Positions 11,601 to 23,159 are shown, counted from the first letter of the stretch. The stretch: 64,000 bases of DNA from Anagrus nilaparvatae (GCA_022575985.1 JAKSXM010000288.1:5917501-5981500); one strand, 5' to 3'. Notes: generated from the sequence alone by a model not told the origin. Numbers and translations: made by a program.

Positions 11601-14600
11601 TTTTAAATTTATTGATTGCTTTGTGCCTGTTGGTGAAAAGCAGAAATGGCAACGATTTGCATCAATATGGCATGAAGCTTTAGCTCGAAGAAAAAAGAAG
11701 AACTTACGAGTACTTTTTACCAATTCTTAATATATTATCGTGATGTTAAACACATGATATTATGGCTGGATAATTTTGCTGGCCAAAGCCATTTTATTTT
11801 TATTTTTTGTGAATTTGATCAATTCATCAAAAATAGGTGTTGAAACAGTTGAGTAGCAATACTTCGAGCCTGGTCACACTTTAATGAGTGCGGATAGCTT
11901 GCACCACCTAATAAAAAAAAAAATGAAAGAATCTGGAAAAATGTATGATTTCCAAGATTTCTCTATATGTGACAACGACTCAAAGCCAAAATTAAAGTAT
12001 TTGAAATGAATACCATAGATTTTTACGACTGGGAAGATGCTGCTTCTCAACATAAATTAAAAAATATAAGGCCAAGGCCTTATTTAAATCAAATGGCAAA
12101 AGTAAGGTTTGACCTATTAACGCCTAAGCGGACATCCTTGGACACTTGCATTTTTCGGTAATAAAAACTGCATATTTAAGGCTAAAAACCCCACTTATTG
12201 GGTAATTTGGGTCGTTCTTTTCATCTCCGGGGCCCGTTTTTAGATACAATCCTTGCGAAACGAGATATCAACCCCTAAAGTGGGGTAAATTTTCAAATAA
12301 TTCTTAAAGAAACTTAAGGTCTTCCCAAATGCAAAGAAGACTCTATTTAGCATATATATTACTAGAACTCCCAAGAAATAGTTAAAAGTCAAATAAGCAT
12401 GTATTAGCCATTGCAACCCTCCCTGGGGGTGTCTTTTGTAAACAAAGGGGTGAGTTTTATAAATAAATGAAAGATTGATTATTTTAGAGGTTGTTATCTT
12501 ATTTCGTAGGTGTTGTAGCTAAAAATGGGCTCTAGAAATGAAAAGAGCGACCCAAAATACCTATTATGTGAGTTTTTTAGCCCAAAATATTCAATCTTTC
12601 ATTTATTTACAAAAGTCACCCCTTTGCTTACTAAAGACACCCCCAGGGAGGGTTGCAATGGCTAATACATGCTTATTTGACTTTTTAACTATTTCTTGGG
12701 AGTTCTAGTAATAATTTTTTATGCTAAATATAGACTTTTTTGTATTTGGGAAGTACTTAAGTTTCTTTAAGAATTATTTGAAAATTTACCCCACTTTAGG
12801 GGTTGATATCTCGTTTCGCAAGGGTTGTATCAAAAAACGGGCCCCGGAAATGAAAAGAGCGACTCAAATTACCTCCTAGGTGAGTTTTTTAGACCCAAAT
12901 ATTCAATCTATCATTTATTTATAAAACACACCCCTTTGCTTATTAAAGACACCCCCAGGGAGGGTTGCAATGGCTAATACATGCTTATTTGACTTTTAAC
13001 TATTTCTTGGGAGTTCTAGTAATAATTTTATATGCTAAATAGAGTCTTTTTTGCATTTGGGAAGAACTTGAGTTTCTTTAAGAATTATTTGAAAATTTAC
13101 CCCACTTTAGGGGTTGATATCTCGTTTCGAAAGGGTTGTATCAAAAAACGGCCCCCGGAAATGAAGAGAGCGACCCAAGTTACCAACTGGGTTGGGTTTT
13201 TAGCCTAAAACATGCAGTTTCGATTACCGAAAAATGCAAGTGTCCAAGGATTTCCGCTTAGGCATTAATAGGTTAAAAGAGGTAAAAAAAACATCGAATA
13301 TGCAAATCAATTTCAGGCTCTATACACTAAAATTTATTTTCTAGAGGTTAGGTGTAAAAAAATGATTACCATACCAAAACGCCGCAAAAATGCCAGAGGC
13401 TTACAAAAGCAAAAAAAGATGATATTATAAAAAATATTTGTAGTTTAATTCCAAAATTCCAATTGCACTTTTGGAAAGATATACAAGTGGCGGATATTCC
13501 AGATTTAATAAATGAAAATGATCCAGAAATTTCTAATGATACATATATCTAATATAAAATTTGTAAATAAATATTTTATTAATAAAAATGATATTATAAA
13601 AACAGTTTTATTTTGTGTAATATATACATCACACCAGTCTTGAAGGAAAATTTATCCGATCCAAAATGGTGACAAGAACGGATTGTTACTACTCATTAAA
13701 GACACTTTGTACATGACAAAAACACCCGGGAAAAATCTGGAACTGCTGCGCTTTTTAAAAAATTCAAAAAAAGCGTATTTTACATGCATACCTATACAAA
13801 ACCTACACAATTTTAGGGTTCTTAAGAATTTTTATAGAATTTTTTTTTGAATTAATACTATTCTGTTTTATTTATGATCCCAGGAAAAATATAGTAATCA
13901 AACATTAAAATTTTTGAAAAAATAATTAAATAAAGATTTTTTTAAGGGCAGTACTTTAATTTTATCCTGTACCTCTTACATGTGAATTTAGGTTTTTATT
14001 ATGGTATCAATCATTCCAAAGCATTAAAAATTTTTCTTGACATTTATATTCCAGAAAAATATAATCTATTATCAAATAAAAATCGATTTCATGATTAGAG
14101 AAGTTTATAAAATGCTTAATTTATCAATTTCACTGATAACAGGCGGCAGTCTCAATTTTTTCATTCAAGGGTCCAGGGAGTATTTCAAATATATTGTAAT
14201 TGTAAAATTTTTCTCAGACTTAAAACTTTTTCAGGCATTATTTTCCGAAATTATATGTAGTTCTTGCACACAGAAAAATAGATTCAAATATTAATTTAGT
14301 GTAATAATAATTATTTTCAACTCATTTAATTATTAGAATTCCAATATTTTATCTAAATGACATCGCAATTCTGAATGACTACATGCTTTAAATTTCTTCA
14401 AATTCTATATTTTATGTTTAAAAATGATGCTGTAATTATTACATAATAGCTGAAAAAATTTTTAGGCTTAGAAAGAAGTTATAAGTGTGTAATAACTCAA
14501 AACTGAAATGTCATTTATATAAAAAATTGGGATTCTAATAATTCAATGAGTTGAATATAATTATTCTAAGACTAAATAAATATTTAAATCTGTTTTTTTG

Positions 14601-17600
14601 TGTGCAAGAACTACATATAATTTCAGAAAATAATGTATGAAAAAGTTTTAAGTCTGAGAGAAATTTTACAATTACAATATATTTGAATAATTATATTAGA
14701 AACGGTCACTTCGTACTAAACAATATTTATCTTATATTACAGTCGGCTGTTATCAGTGAAATTGATAAATTAAGCATTTTATAAACTACTCTAATCATGA
14801 AATCGATTTTTATTTGATAATAGATTATATTTTTCTGGAATATAAATGTCAAGAAAAATTTTTAATGCTTAGGAATGATTGATACCATAATAAAAACCTA
14901 AATTCACATGTAAGAGGTACATGATAAAATTAAAGTACTGCCCTTAAAAAAATCTTATGAATAATCATTTAATTATTTTTTCAAAAATTTTAATGTTTGA
15001 TTACTATATTTTTCCTGGGATCATAAATAAAACAGAATAGTATTGATTCAAAAAAAAAATTCTATGAAAATTCTTAAGAACCCTAAAATTGTGTAGGTTT
15101 TGTATAGGTATGCATGTAAAATACGTTTTTTTTGAATTTTTTAAAAAGCGCAGCAGTTCCAGATTTTTCCCGGGTGTTTTTGTCATGTACAAAGTGTCTT
15201 TAATGAGTAGAAACAATCCGTTCTTGTCACCATTTTGGATCGGATAAATTTTCCTTCAAGACTGGTGTGCATTAGAGTGTGTCTTATTTTTTTTTCGATA
15301 TTTTTTGTCTCCCCCCATTTTTTTCGAATATTTTGATCATAAAAAACCCACAGCTCCAAGGATTTTGATTTTCAATTTTTTTAACCCGTGCCACCGAGCA
15401 CTTGAAGTTTCCCATTTAAATAAAATGGGAATTTTGAGTTTTTAGCTATACAAATTTTTACAGAAGCCACAAAGCGTTTTAAAAAGCTAATTTTTACTGG
15501 AAATCATACTTTTATATGTTGTAAAGATATGCAAGCAGCCCTGCATTCATTCCAAAGGGAATTATGGGGCTAGAAACGCAAATTTACATTTTGGCTCAAT
15601 CTTATAAAATAGGGTTTTTCGGTAATTTTCAATAAAACGCTACAACCTCAAAAATTAACCAAAATACTTCTGGTTATTCTACTTTTTTGGGTGTAAGTGT
15701 CACCTTTCAAACTACGTAAACCGTGTATTTATATCACTGATTCTCTCACCGCTATAGTCAATTAACCTATTGGTAATTTTTGACTCGAAAGGCTTAATTT
15801 TTAAATTTGTTTAAATTGCTGCCAAAATTATAATTTTCGACAAAATTGAGTTTTATAGGCCTTAAAAGTTTTCTGCAAGCTTCAAGTTTCCAAAAAATTT
15901 TTACTCGTCTCTTTTCTTTAAATAGTTTTTAAGATATCATTTTTCAAAGTAAATGATAAAAATAGATTTTTTTTTTAAACCCTGAAATTGGGACTATGAC
16001 TTCAAATTATCATCTCTGGTTAATAATTTATTGAAAAGCAGTGAGTAAAAAATTTTTGGAAATTTGAGGCTTGTAGAAAATTTTTAAGACCTATAAAGCT
16101 GAATTACGTCAAAAATTACATTTTTGACAGCAGTTTAAAAAAAATTCAAAAATTGGTTACTTTTAGTCGAAAATTACTAGTAGGTTAATTGACTATAGCG
16201 CTGAGAGAATCAGTGATAAAAAAACGCAGGCATTTGAAAGGTGACATTTACACCAAAAAAAGTAGAATAACCAGAAGTGTTTTGGTTAATTTTTGAGGTT
16301 ACAGCGATTTATTGAAAATTACCGAAAAACCCTATTTTATAAGATTGAGCAAACATGTAAATTTGCGTTACTAGCCCCAAAATTTGCTTTGGAATGAATG
16401 AAGGGCTTTTTGCGTGTCTTTACAACATATAAAAGTATGTTTTCAGTAAAAATTAGCTTTTTATAACGCTTTTTGGATTTTGTAAAAATTTGTATAGCTA
16501 AAAACCCAAAATTCCCATGTTATTTAAATGGGAAACTTCAAGTGCTCGGTGGCACGGGTTAAAAAAATCGAAAATCAAAATCCTTGGAGCTGGGGGTTTT
16601 TTATGACCTAAATATTATCTATCTAAAGTGGACTATGTCCCCAAATTTTAGCCATTAATGTTGAAAACTAAGCCCAGGGCGAATTTTTGAGAAAAAAAAC
16701 ACGTTTTCATCTTTTCTCAATCGCTCATTCTTCTTTTATATTCCATTCCTTCTGGAAATGATTATCAATTATGAGAAAAGAGGTACTGTAGTAAAATTTC
16801 CGCAGAAATCCAGTCCTGCCATTACTTTTGGAAAATTTCTACACGGGAAGCCGGAAAATCCATAAATTCACAGGGTATTTTACGGAAGCTACAGAAAAAT
16901 TGTATATCCGAGTTTTTTATTAAACTTCTCAGAAAAAGCATGTTTTTATATATATTTTTGAATGCCATATCAACCTAGATGCGTCCTAGACCTTCCTAGA
17001 CCCTAAAATAATTGAAAAATCGTGAATTTTTTTTGTGAATTTTTCTGCTCTAAATGACTCCGATTGATTTAAATAAGGTAAGATACGGATTCCCAGAGAA
17101 TTTTCACATACTTTCTTTATTTAAATAATTTTTAGGCTTTAATGTAAACGAGCTCACATCAAATCCCTTAAATACAAAAGTCGGATATGCGATTTTTCTA
17201 TAGCTTTCGTAAAATACCCTGTGAATTTATCGATTTTCCAGCTTCTCGTGTAGGAATTTTACAAAAGAAATGGCAGAACTGGATTTCTGAGAAAATTTTA
17301 CTATAGTACCTCTTTTCTCATAATTGTTAATCGTTTTCAGGAGGAATGGCATATAAAAGAAGAATGAGCGGCTGAGGAAAGATGAAAAAGTGTTTTTATT
17401 TCAAAAATTCGCCCTGGGCTTAGTTTTAAATATTAAGGGCTAAAATTTGGGGCCATAGTCCATTTTGGATAGATATTTAGCAAAAAAAAGTTTTTAGCCT
17501 TTTAAATTAAATTTTTTTTATCAAATAAAATAATAATCAATGTAATCAATGCAAGAAATTTACTTGTAAAGGTTATAGTGGAGTTCAACGAAAAAAGTTT

Positions 17601-19781
17601 ACGGTGTTTTTTACTTTGTAAATCCGCCTCGCCTTCATTTAATTTAGGGATAAAAACATCGTAAGTACTAATTTGTTAATAAAAACCATTCTTGCTGACA
17701 TTTTGCTCGATCAGCTCGCGGGCGAGACAGACTCTAGCGTCGTCTTGCTATCCGAGCCGCTTCGCAATAGGAACCAGCAATTCTCGTTAACCGATGACAC
17801 AGGTCGGTGCGCTATATGGCAACGAGGTCGTGCTCAGACGTCTATGTCCCGACATGAAAAAGGCAACTGCCACGTCTGGGCAAAGTGCGGTGATACAACT
17901 TTCATTAGTTGTTATTTGTCACAGAATGACACTATTGGGGTGTTCACCGCAAAGCTGGCCTCATTGGAGGAAACGATAAGGGAAGTGTCTGATAATATCA
18001 TGATTGCCGGGGACTTAAATGCCAGGGCCGTGGAATGGGGAATCCCAACCACGAACCGTAGGGGAACGTTGATGCTAGAGATGGCCGCTAGAACTGATCT
18101 GGTGGTCATGAACTCTGGGAACAATCCAACCTACGTAAGGCCAGGCTTTGGCGAATCGATCTCTGACGTCACTTTTGCCTCGGCTTGGAAAGGCAGGCGA
18201 TCTATAACCGTGTGGAAGAAAAGCGCGACGTAGCTTTCGTTCGCGCTCGCTCCCGCACAATGGAATGTTGGTAGTATAGGTGGATAGGTGATCCGAGGGG
18301 AAGTTGGACGCACCGACTTATCATCGACTTGGAAAGCTGGATGAATCGCGATCATGGGGAGGCAGACTTCTACCTCACACAGTTCCTAACTGGTCACGGT
18401 TATTTCCGCGATATGCTTTAAAGTAGCGCAAGGTGACATCTCCGGAATGCTTGCATTGACCGGGCGAGCCGGATACCGCTGAGCACACCTTTTTTGGGTG
18501 TCCTCGCTTCGATGAATGGAGGCCAGAAGAAATCATCCCAGAAATTCTGCGCAGTACCGCGGACTGGTACAGTGTGGCAGACTACGTACAGGCGACATTG
18601 ATTAAAAAAAACTTATAACCAGTTTGTGTAAACACAACCTAAATGCATGGAACATGTTTACTTCCAGCTGAGAAAACAAGGTATAATACAAATGTTACTC
18701 AATATTACAATACAATTTTCTATTTTTATAATTTGTAATTATCACCTCATTAGTTGTTAGGATTCTAAACCCAAACTATTTCGATTCCCTTTAAACCTGA
18801 ATTATTCTAAGTCCCTTAATCGATATTATTCCAAGTCCCTAAACCTGAATTATTCCAAATCCCTGAACCTGAATTATTCCAAGTCCCTAAATCGATATTA
18901 TTCTAAGTCCATAAACCTGTATTATCCTAAGTCCTTAAGCCCAGATTTTTCAAAGTCTATTAAAAGTATTTTATTTATTTATATATACTTACCTAATTAT
19001 TCTAAGTCTTATTTGACCCCCCCCCCTTAAATAGGACAAATTTGACCCCTTCCCTTAAATAGGACAAATTTGACCCCCCCCCCCTTAAAAAAGACGAATT
19101 TGACCCCCCCCCTTAAATAGGACAAAATTGACCCCCCTTAAATAGGACAAATTTGATCCCCCCCCCCTAAATTTTCAAGTTCTGAAGTACCCCCTCCCTA
19201 TAAACATGTTCCATGTTAAAAAGGAGGAAGGTTTCCTCTCGTAGGAAACTCTCCTCCTTTATTGACAGGGTATGGCGAAGAAATGCATTGGCTGCATTGT
19301 TTCCGGACCGAAGTAATACCTAAACAGGGAGTCCCGGTCCGGATTCTATGATATTGTAATAAATGCAGTAGGGTGGGGAGTTCAGTGGGTATTGCCCTAA
19401 ATTTGAGGTTGAGTCCCACATAACCATACAGAGATTTTTAAACAAATAATTTTATTTACGTTAATTTATTTAATAATTTATGATTTTTACGTTGTGCCAA
19501 TTTCATAATTCTAGAGCAAATATTAGTGAATTCCCCGTAGCTTAAAAGTATTAACTAATGATCTGTTTTTTTCTTACCTCAAAACGAAGATTACCTATTG
19601 GTGGAAGAGCATATGGAATACTTTCATAAGCTTCAAAAATTCTACCTTTATAAGATTTTTTAAAATAACCTTCAATTTTTCCAAAAGTAAGTTTAGCAAC
19701 AGGTCCAACATTAGCGCATAGTGAAAAACTCAATAAATGAACAAATAAAATTAGACTTAGTTTAAAATTATGATGTATCAT
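8653..19781 (-). CDS. secreted carboxylesterase, copy 1 (six exons)
   Basis: Type-B carboxylesterase/lipase of the alpha/beta-hydrolase fold, expected to hydrolyse carboxylic esters outside the cell. Exons read 19578-19781, 10389-10469, 9540-10314, 9129-9473, 8916-9036 and 8653-8845; every junction is GT-AG and phases match, giving 572 aa (family usual 540-580). Residues 1-23 form a signal peptide. Family landmarks are EDCLYLN (106-112), GNMGLKDQ, VHENI..FGGNP, ADEG with the acidic triad residue near 347, and GVSHADD with His472. Oddities: the oxyanion-hole H is Ile (IGGAF, 133-137). The nucleophile elbow reads GSSSAG (211-216) rather than GxSxG; aligned without gaps the nucleophile is Ser213 and position +2 is Ala. 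The C-terminus carries about 14 extra residues rich in R, E and T from a local repeat. Intron 1 is 9.1 kb and packed with transposons; the other introns are 66-92 nt. Confidence 0.9.
10553..10655. repeat. short hairpin repeat (GGCTTCGCC family) in esterase intron 1
   Basis: Inverted arms AAAGAATGGCCCAAATCG and AATTTGGGGCATTCTTT enclose a GC-rich centre containing GAGGCGAAGCC. It is the reverse orientation of the copy at 6160-6286 and nearly identical to the one at 46361-46465. The latter sits at the same place in intron 1 of esterase copy 3, so the insertion probably predates that gene duplication. Confidence 0.65.
10924..11083. repeat. small inverted repeat
   Basis: The block ATAATATTTTGTAAGCAAAA...GACTACATAAC is repeated in inverted form as GTATGTAGTC...GTTTACAAAATATTAA, with about 90 bp between. 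It may be the subterminal part of the decayed transposon that follows. Confidence 0.45.
11243..13560 (+). pseudogene. decayed DDE-type transposase interrupted by a fold-back insertion
   Basis: The first open part (11243-11476) has a Cys-rich stretch (CETCEEHEIH) followed by the FQNWRDHKVRYNNAR region. After frame breaks, the 11560-12110 region in shifting frames shows 'RVLFTN', 'MILWLDN(F)AGQSH', 'YFEPGHT.MSADS.HH' and 'YDFQDF'. These are the catalytic-region signatures of a transposase-like protein family common in arthropod genomes, whose name I cannot fix. At 12113-13272 a fold-back element interrupts it. The C-terminal part resumes at about 13415-13558, ending '...FWKDIQVADIPDLINENDPE...'. 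Multiple stops and shifts mark it as dead. It lies in esterase copy 1 intron 1, on the opposite strand to the esterase. Confidence 0.6.
12113..13272. mobile_element. 1.16-kb fold-back element nested in the transposase relic
   Basis: The ends CCTATTAACGCCTAAGCGG (12113) and CCGCTTAGGCATTAATAGG (to 13272) are inverted copies. Homology continues inward past ACACTTGCATTTTTCGGTAA for well over 100 bp. The interior is made of about 310-bp modules: one in plus orientation (from about 12250) and two in the opposite orientation (about 12560-12870 and 12870-13160). Each module contains CCCCACTTTAGGGGTTGATA-type and CACCCCCAGGGAGGGTTGCA-type blocks. There is no coding capacity, which makes it a non-autonomous fold-back transposon. 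Confidence 0.75.
13630..15269. mobile_element. 1.64-kb fold-back (near-complete palindrome)
   Basis: Arms begin CACACCAGTCTTGAAGG at 13630 and end CCTTCAAGACTGGTGTG at 15269. They stay alignable almost to the centre near 14430 (for example TTAAGAACCCTAAAATTGTG against its complement). Small asymmetric insertions occur near 14170 and 14700. No coding capacity; the short frames at 14037 and 15004 are reflections of each other's arm. Confidence 0.8.
15327..16616. mobile_element. 1.29-kb fold-back, family shared with 53.7-56.3 kb
   Basis: The outer block ATTTTGATCATAAAAAACCC is mirrored near 16600. The block AGCACTTGAAGTTTCCCATT (about 15397) is mirrored near 16535. Inner arm segments (AACCAAAATACTTCTGG, GTCACCTTTC, TTAATTGACTATAGC-type) also occur in the arms of the palindrome at 53735-56279 and in a fragment at 48620-49010. 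The centre is near 15970. Confidence 0.75.
16611..17478. mobile_element. 0.87-kb fold-back
   Basis: Left arm TATCTATCTAAAGTGGACT and CCCCAAATTTTAGCC; right arm GGCTAAAATTTGGGG and AGTCCATTTTGGATAGATA. The inner arms share the AGCCCAGGGCGAATTTTTGA block. It abuts the previous fold-back directly, so the two may be one composite insertion. Confidence 0.7.
17673..18640 (+). mobile_element. internally deleted R1-like non-LTR retrotransposon
   Basis: GC content and codon use differ sharply from the flanks. The frame 17673-18233 encodes an apurinic-like endonuclease domain of LINE type: GNCHVWAKCGDTTFISCYLS, then the AGDLNARAVEWG motif (near residues 112-123) and SDVTFAS. Directly afterwards, from about 18290, a different frame gives an ORF2 C-terminal region (RLIIDLESWMNRDHGEADFY, FLTGHGYF) and a Cys/His zinc knuckle (ECLH-stop-PGEPDTAEHTFFGC). 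The whole reverse transcriptase is missing. It is therefore an internal-deletion derivative, with one knuckle cysteine replaced by a stop. It is inserted in esterase copy 1 intron 1, opposite strand. Confidence 0.8.
18640..19215 (+). repeat. R1-like 3' UTR unit with 24-bp tandem repeats and C-rich block
   Basis: Between CATGGAACATGTTTAC (about 18650) and AAACATGTTCCATGTTAA (about 19202) lie degenerate tandem copies of CCCTAAACCTGAATTATTCC-AAGT (about 18790-18970). These are followed by about 32-bp repeats combining a long C run with TTAAATAGGACAAATTTGA (about 19015-19170). The same unit occurs at 30846-31185 and, on the other strand, at 20480-20700, 49270-49530 and 58925-59250. Confidence 0.7.
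19215..19440. other. GC-richer retroelement-like remnant
   Basis: The base composition (GGACCGAAGTAATACC, AGTCCCGGTCCGGATTC, GAGTCCCACATAACC) resembles the 3' region of an arthropod non-LTR element. No protein motif confirms it. Confidence 0.3.
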
Positions 19782-19905
19782 TTTTACAATAATTAGTAAA
19801 ACGAAGAATTTAAACCTGATAAAAATTTACTAAATATGCATGCATTTATTCAAATTATTCAATTTTATCATCAGTTTAATCATTATAAAGATAAGAAATA
19901 TTTTA
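19782..19905 (-). promoter_or_regulatory. upstream region of esterase copy 1, conserved between copies
   Basis: Read on the minus strand, a GATA-factor type site AGATAAG (19889-19895) is followed by a TATA-like ATAAATGCATG (about 19839-19849). About 28 bp further is an initiator-like TCAGGT (19814-19819), then the ATG at 19781. The same order appears before copies 2 (AGATAAG 36832-36838) and 3 (47277-47283). Conservation among paralogues is seen; promoter function is inferred. Confidence 0.35.
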
Positions 19906-20479
19906 ATTAATGTCGTTTTTGGCCTTCAGTTATTCATACCTAATTTTCTTTAATTTATTCATGTTAATGTTAAGTATTAAATAGTATATTGATTATTCAT
20001 GGCTCGCGTACGTACATATTTTTCGTATTTAGCTAGTATTTGTAATTTCCTTTTTAAGTAGATTAATCAAGTACCCAATGAATTTTTTTGGCTCTAAAAA
20101 TTTAATACACTTACTACTTTTATCTTGAATCTGAAGTTGCATTTCCAAATACAGAACTCATTGAGTAAGCAATAAATAACTTTATATTTAATAATCCTTC
20201 ACTTCCAATCTTAGTCCTGTATTTAAATTGCCATTTGTTCAATTACTGAAATTGAAATGAAATTTCTATTAAAAATTTATTTTTTTCGACCTCTTTTTAT
20301 AAGCAATATTTTGGTATTTTTTCTTTTCTTTCCAACATATCTTGGGTTATCTAACAAAATTGGATGCCATTGGGTTTAGCCAGTTGTCTCTAAAAAGCCA
20401 ATCTAATGAGTAAGAGAGAAATAACAGATTTAACGAAACATCAGCAATGTATCATATCTGTTAAACAAACAATGGAGCT

Positions 20480-20700
20480 ACTATTAATATGTAACATGTT
20501 CATTGGATGGGGTATCTGAAAAAGTCTGTCTCGGTAGGGGGTGGGTGAATTATTGACGTTTTTAGGGAGGGGGGGTGAAGTAAACTAAGAATATATTCGA
20601 TTTAGGGACCTTAGGTGAAGAACTACCTAGGGAGCATTGGTGGAGAAGTACCTAGGGACCTTTGGTGCAGAATTTTTAAAGAATTTATTGTAAAAATGAA
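20480..20700 (-). repeat. partial R1-like 3' UTR unit
   Basis: Contains AACATGTTCATTGGATGGGG, a G-rich block and several copies of GATTTAGGGACCT-like repeats, the reverse complement of the unit at 18640-19215. The end with CGAGCATGG is missing. It begins about 30 bp beyond the point where homology between the esterase copy 1 and copy 2 upstream regions stops (about 20453). Confidence 0.55.
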
Positions 20701-20753
20701 TAAAAAAAATAAATTTATATTATTTAAAAAATAATAATAATTTGAAAATTTAA

Positions 20754-21560
20754 TTAATTTTCTTGTTTTATCTTTCTTATGACCAGTACTGGGCTATATT
20801 TTTTTTTTTTTTTTTTTTTTTTGATGTCATTTTTATTAATGTCACCAGGCACACTAAATTTATTACCTAAACCTGCTATTTCTGCTATTTCTGGTGGTAT
20901 TTGAGTGTCTGAGATGTTTACAAACCATTTGTTAGTAAAAGGATTATCTGAATCTATTATATTGTTATTGTTGCTTATTGATGAACTATTGTTTATTAGT
21001 GTGAATTTGTCATTCAATCTATGGTTATTTTGAAAATATAGTTGATTTCTTTTGTTATCTTGTGATTTAAAAAAATAATTGAGATTGTAGTGGTTGACAT
21101 TTCTAGTTAACAAATTATTTTTAATCTCAAATAGAGATTTCTGCAAATAATTTATGTATATATTAATATCTTTTATTTGTAGGTTAAGTAACTTGATCGC
21201 TGTTCTATGTAAAATATTTTTAAATGATTCATATGATGACTCTTGATGATATGTAAAATCCTTAAATCTATATTTTATACTGTTGTTGTGCTTTGGTAGA
21301 CAATCTTCAAATCTACATCTTAGAAGAAATTTTCTTCTAGAAATGGCAATGGCAAGTTTATTGACAGTTTTTGAGTAAGCATGGATTTGGTTTAAAGTGG
21401 AGAAATCTTGTTTATAATAGACTTCACTATATATATTATTGAATGAAGGGGTATGGGCGCTAAAGCGCATAGTCACGTTATAAAACAGCTCCATGAAAAA
21501 ATAGTTATTATTTATATAAAAAGTTAAAAAAATACCAGAAAAATCGGTCAAAAGTGTCAA
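20754..21560 (-). pseudogene. Penelope-like element, N-terminal fragment
   Basis: The open frame of 268 codons is rich in N, K and Y. Near its end it has the segment WFVNISDTQIPPEIAEIAGLG followed by NKFSVP, which matches the conserved PLE pattern 'NLS...L....LLxLGxKFxxP' located before the RT domain. A K9 run and a short basic tail follow, and then the frame stops, so the reverse transcriptase and GIY-YIG parts are lost. The true start may be an internal Met. The sequence upstream to about 22430 probably belongs to the same element. Confidence 0.55.
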
Positions 21561-22465
21561 AATAAAACTTATTAAATAAATGAAAATAAAAGAAAAACTC
21601 CAGCATAAAAATTAAATCGAGATTAAAAGAAAAAAAGAGTTGAGAAAAGTAAGGTTAGAAATGTGGCTTATGTGGCTTGTATAGATCAAGTATAGAGTAT
21701 TTATAACAAGAGTTTAAAATATACAAACAATTGATATAATAATAGGTAATGAAAACAGTAATAAAAATAGTCCTGATGAAAATGCCGTTTTTTGCTGAAA
21801 AAAAAATAGGGAGAAATCCAGATAATTATAATAGTAAAGTGGAAAATGGCAATTTTCATATATAAAAAGAAATGAAAAATAGTAAGTAACTTATAAATTT
21901 CTCATCACATCATTTACAATGAAAAGAAGTGAATTTGTAAGCGAACAGCAATTTAAAACAGTAAATACACAACAATATAAACAGATACATATCACGAAAA
22001 CAGCACCAGCGATTGCAAAAAGGCTGTCACATCCTCAACCCATTAAAATAGAAAAAGGAATTTCGGTTTAATAGGAATTCCTTGAGAAATAAATTAAAAT
22101 AGTGCAGTGATGTGCCAGCATAATATGTAATTGTTAGTGATCTTTGTCAACAGATATAATTGAAAACAGAAAAATTAAAAAATCAAAGAAATTCAAAATA
22201 ATAGAAAATTGAAGAAAATACAAGAAATAGATCTGAAGAATTTTTTTTTTTTCTTTCTAAATTTAAATTCATATATTTTTTTACTTTAAAACCAAAACAT
22301 GTTCTTTAAATAATTTTAATGTTTATACTTTAAATTTGTATTAATAACTTATATTTCAATCTTGTAACAATTATGTATATAATTTGACAAGAATAAAATT
22401 ACTACTACTACTATATTATTGAATATGTTGTTATGGATGGAATGGTCGGATTCGGGTCTACGACC

Positions 22466-22609
22466 TTTTAAATAATTGTTGCTTTGTGTATCGCCCATTT
22501 TTTGATGAATAAATTCTTGTTTTATCTTTCTTAATGACCAGTACTGGTCTGATAAAACAAGAATTTATTCATCAAAAAATGTGCGATACACAAAGCAACA
22601 ATTATTTAA
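22466..22609. repeat. 144-bp hairpin carrying the PLE tail motif
   Basis: About 60-bp arms (TAATTGTTGCTTTGTGTATC and its complement near 22590) enclose TTCTTAATGACCAGTACTGG. That centre also occurs at 20766-20795, at the truncated end of the Penelope-like frame, so the hairpin probably arose from a copy of this element's junction. Confidence 0.5.
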
Positions 22610-22729
22610 TTAATTCTGTTTACTTTAAAGTGTAAGCAGTATTATTTCTATAATAAAAATTTAATTATAAATATTAAAATATAAATATTGATATTATTAT
22701 GAACACAATAGATATTTTAATATATCAAT

Positions 22730-22800
22730 GTTATAAGTGAAGATGTTCCATACTCGTTGGTTGTGTAGTTACACAAACCGGTTATAAATTTTTTGTAAAA
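22730..22800 (-). repeat. solo 3'-unit fragment of the R1-like element
   Basis: GAAGATGTTCCATACTCGTT, then GGTTGTGTAGTTACACAAACC and GGTTATAAATTTTTT. It begins at the same position as the copies near 49520 and 59240. Confidence 0.55.
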
Positions 22801-23159
22801 GAACAATTCTCTTGGGTAATTTCTGTATCAATAATAAATATTAAGTTATAAACAATTTTTGAAAAACTACTTTAAGTCATAAGCAACATTTTTTTTAAAA
22901 CTTCATTTAGTGATATTAAAACGTATTTTGTGGTAGAAATGCTTATTTATACATCTTTGATAGCTTATACTTACTATAAAAATTGGCGACGTAACAGATT
23001 ACAGTTTTAGTGTTTATAATAATTTTTTGTTTATATTTTTTAATATAAATTTTTTTGGCCTCGATTTAAAAACTTGACCATACAACTCATATAAATTTCA
23101 AGCAATTGAAATTTCAAGCAAAGCAACCTAACCATGTATTTCAGAAATATATATAATAG
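22801..23159. other. intergenic, no gene seen
   Basis: A short block near 23095-23130 (AAATTTCAAGCAAAGCAACC) also occurs at about 51210-51235, which suggests an unnamed interspersed repeat. Confidence 0.4.

Noticed and set aside
18790..18970. CCCTAA-containing repeats as telomeric sequence
   Set aside because: The period is 24 bp and most units lack the motif; it is the internal repeat of the R1-like 3' unit.
19551..19781. Exon 1 at 19.6 kb as part of a separate, lost esterase gene
   Set aside because: Copy 1 otherwise has no first exon, the strand and phase fit exon 2 at 10389-10469, and copies 2 and 3 show the same exon order. The long intron is explained by insertions, though transcripts are needed to be sure.
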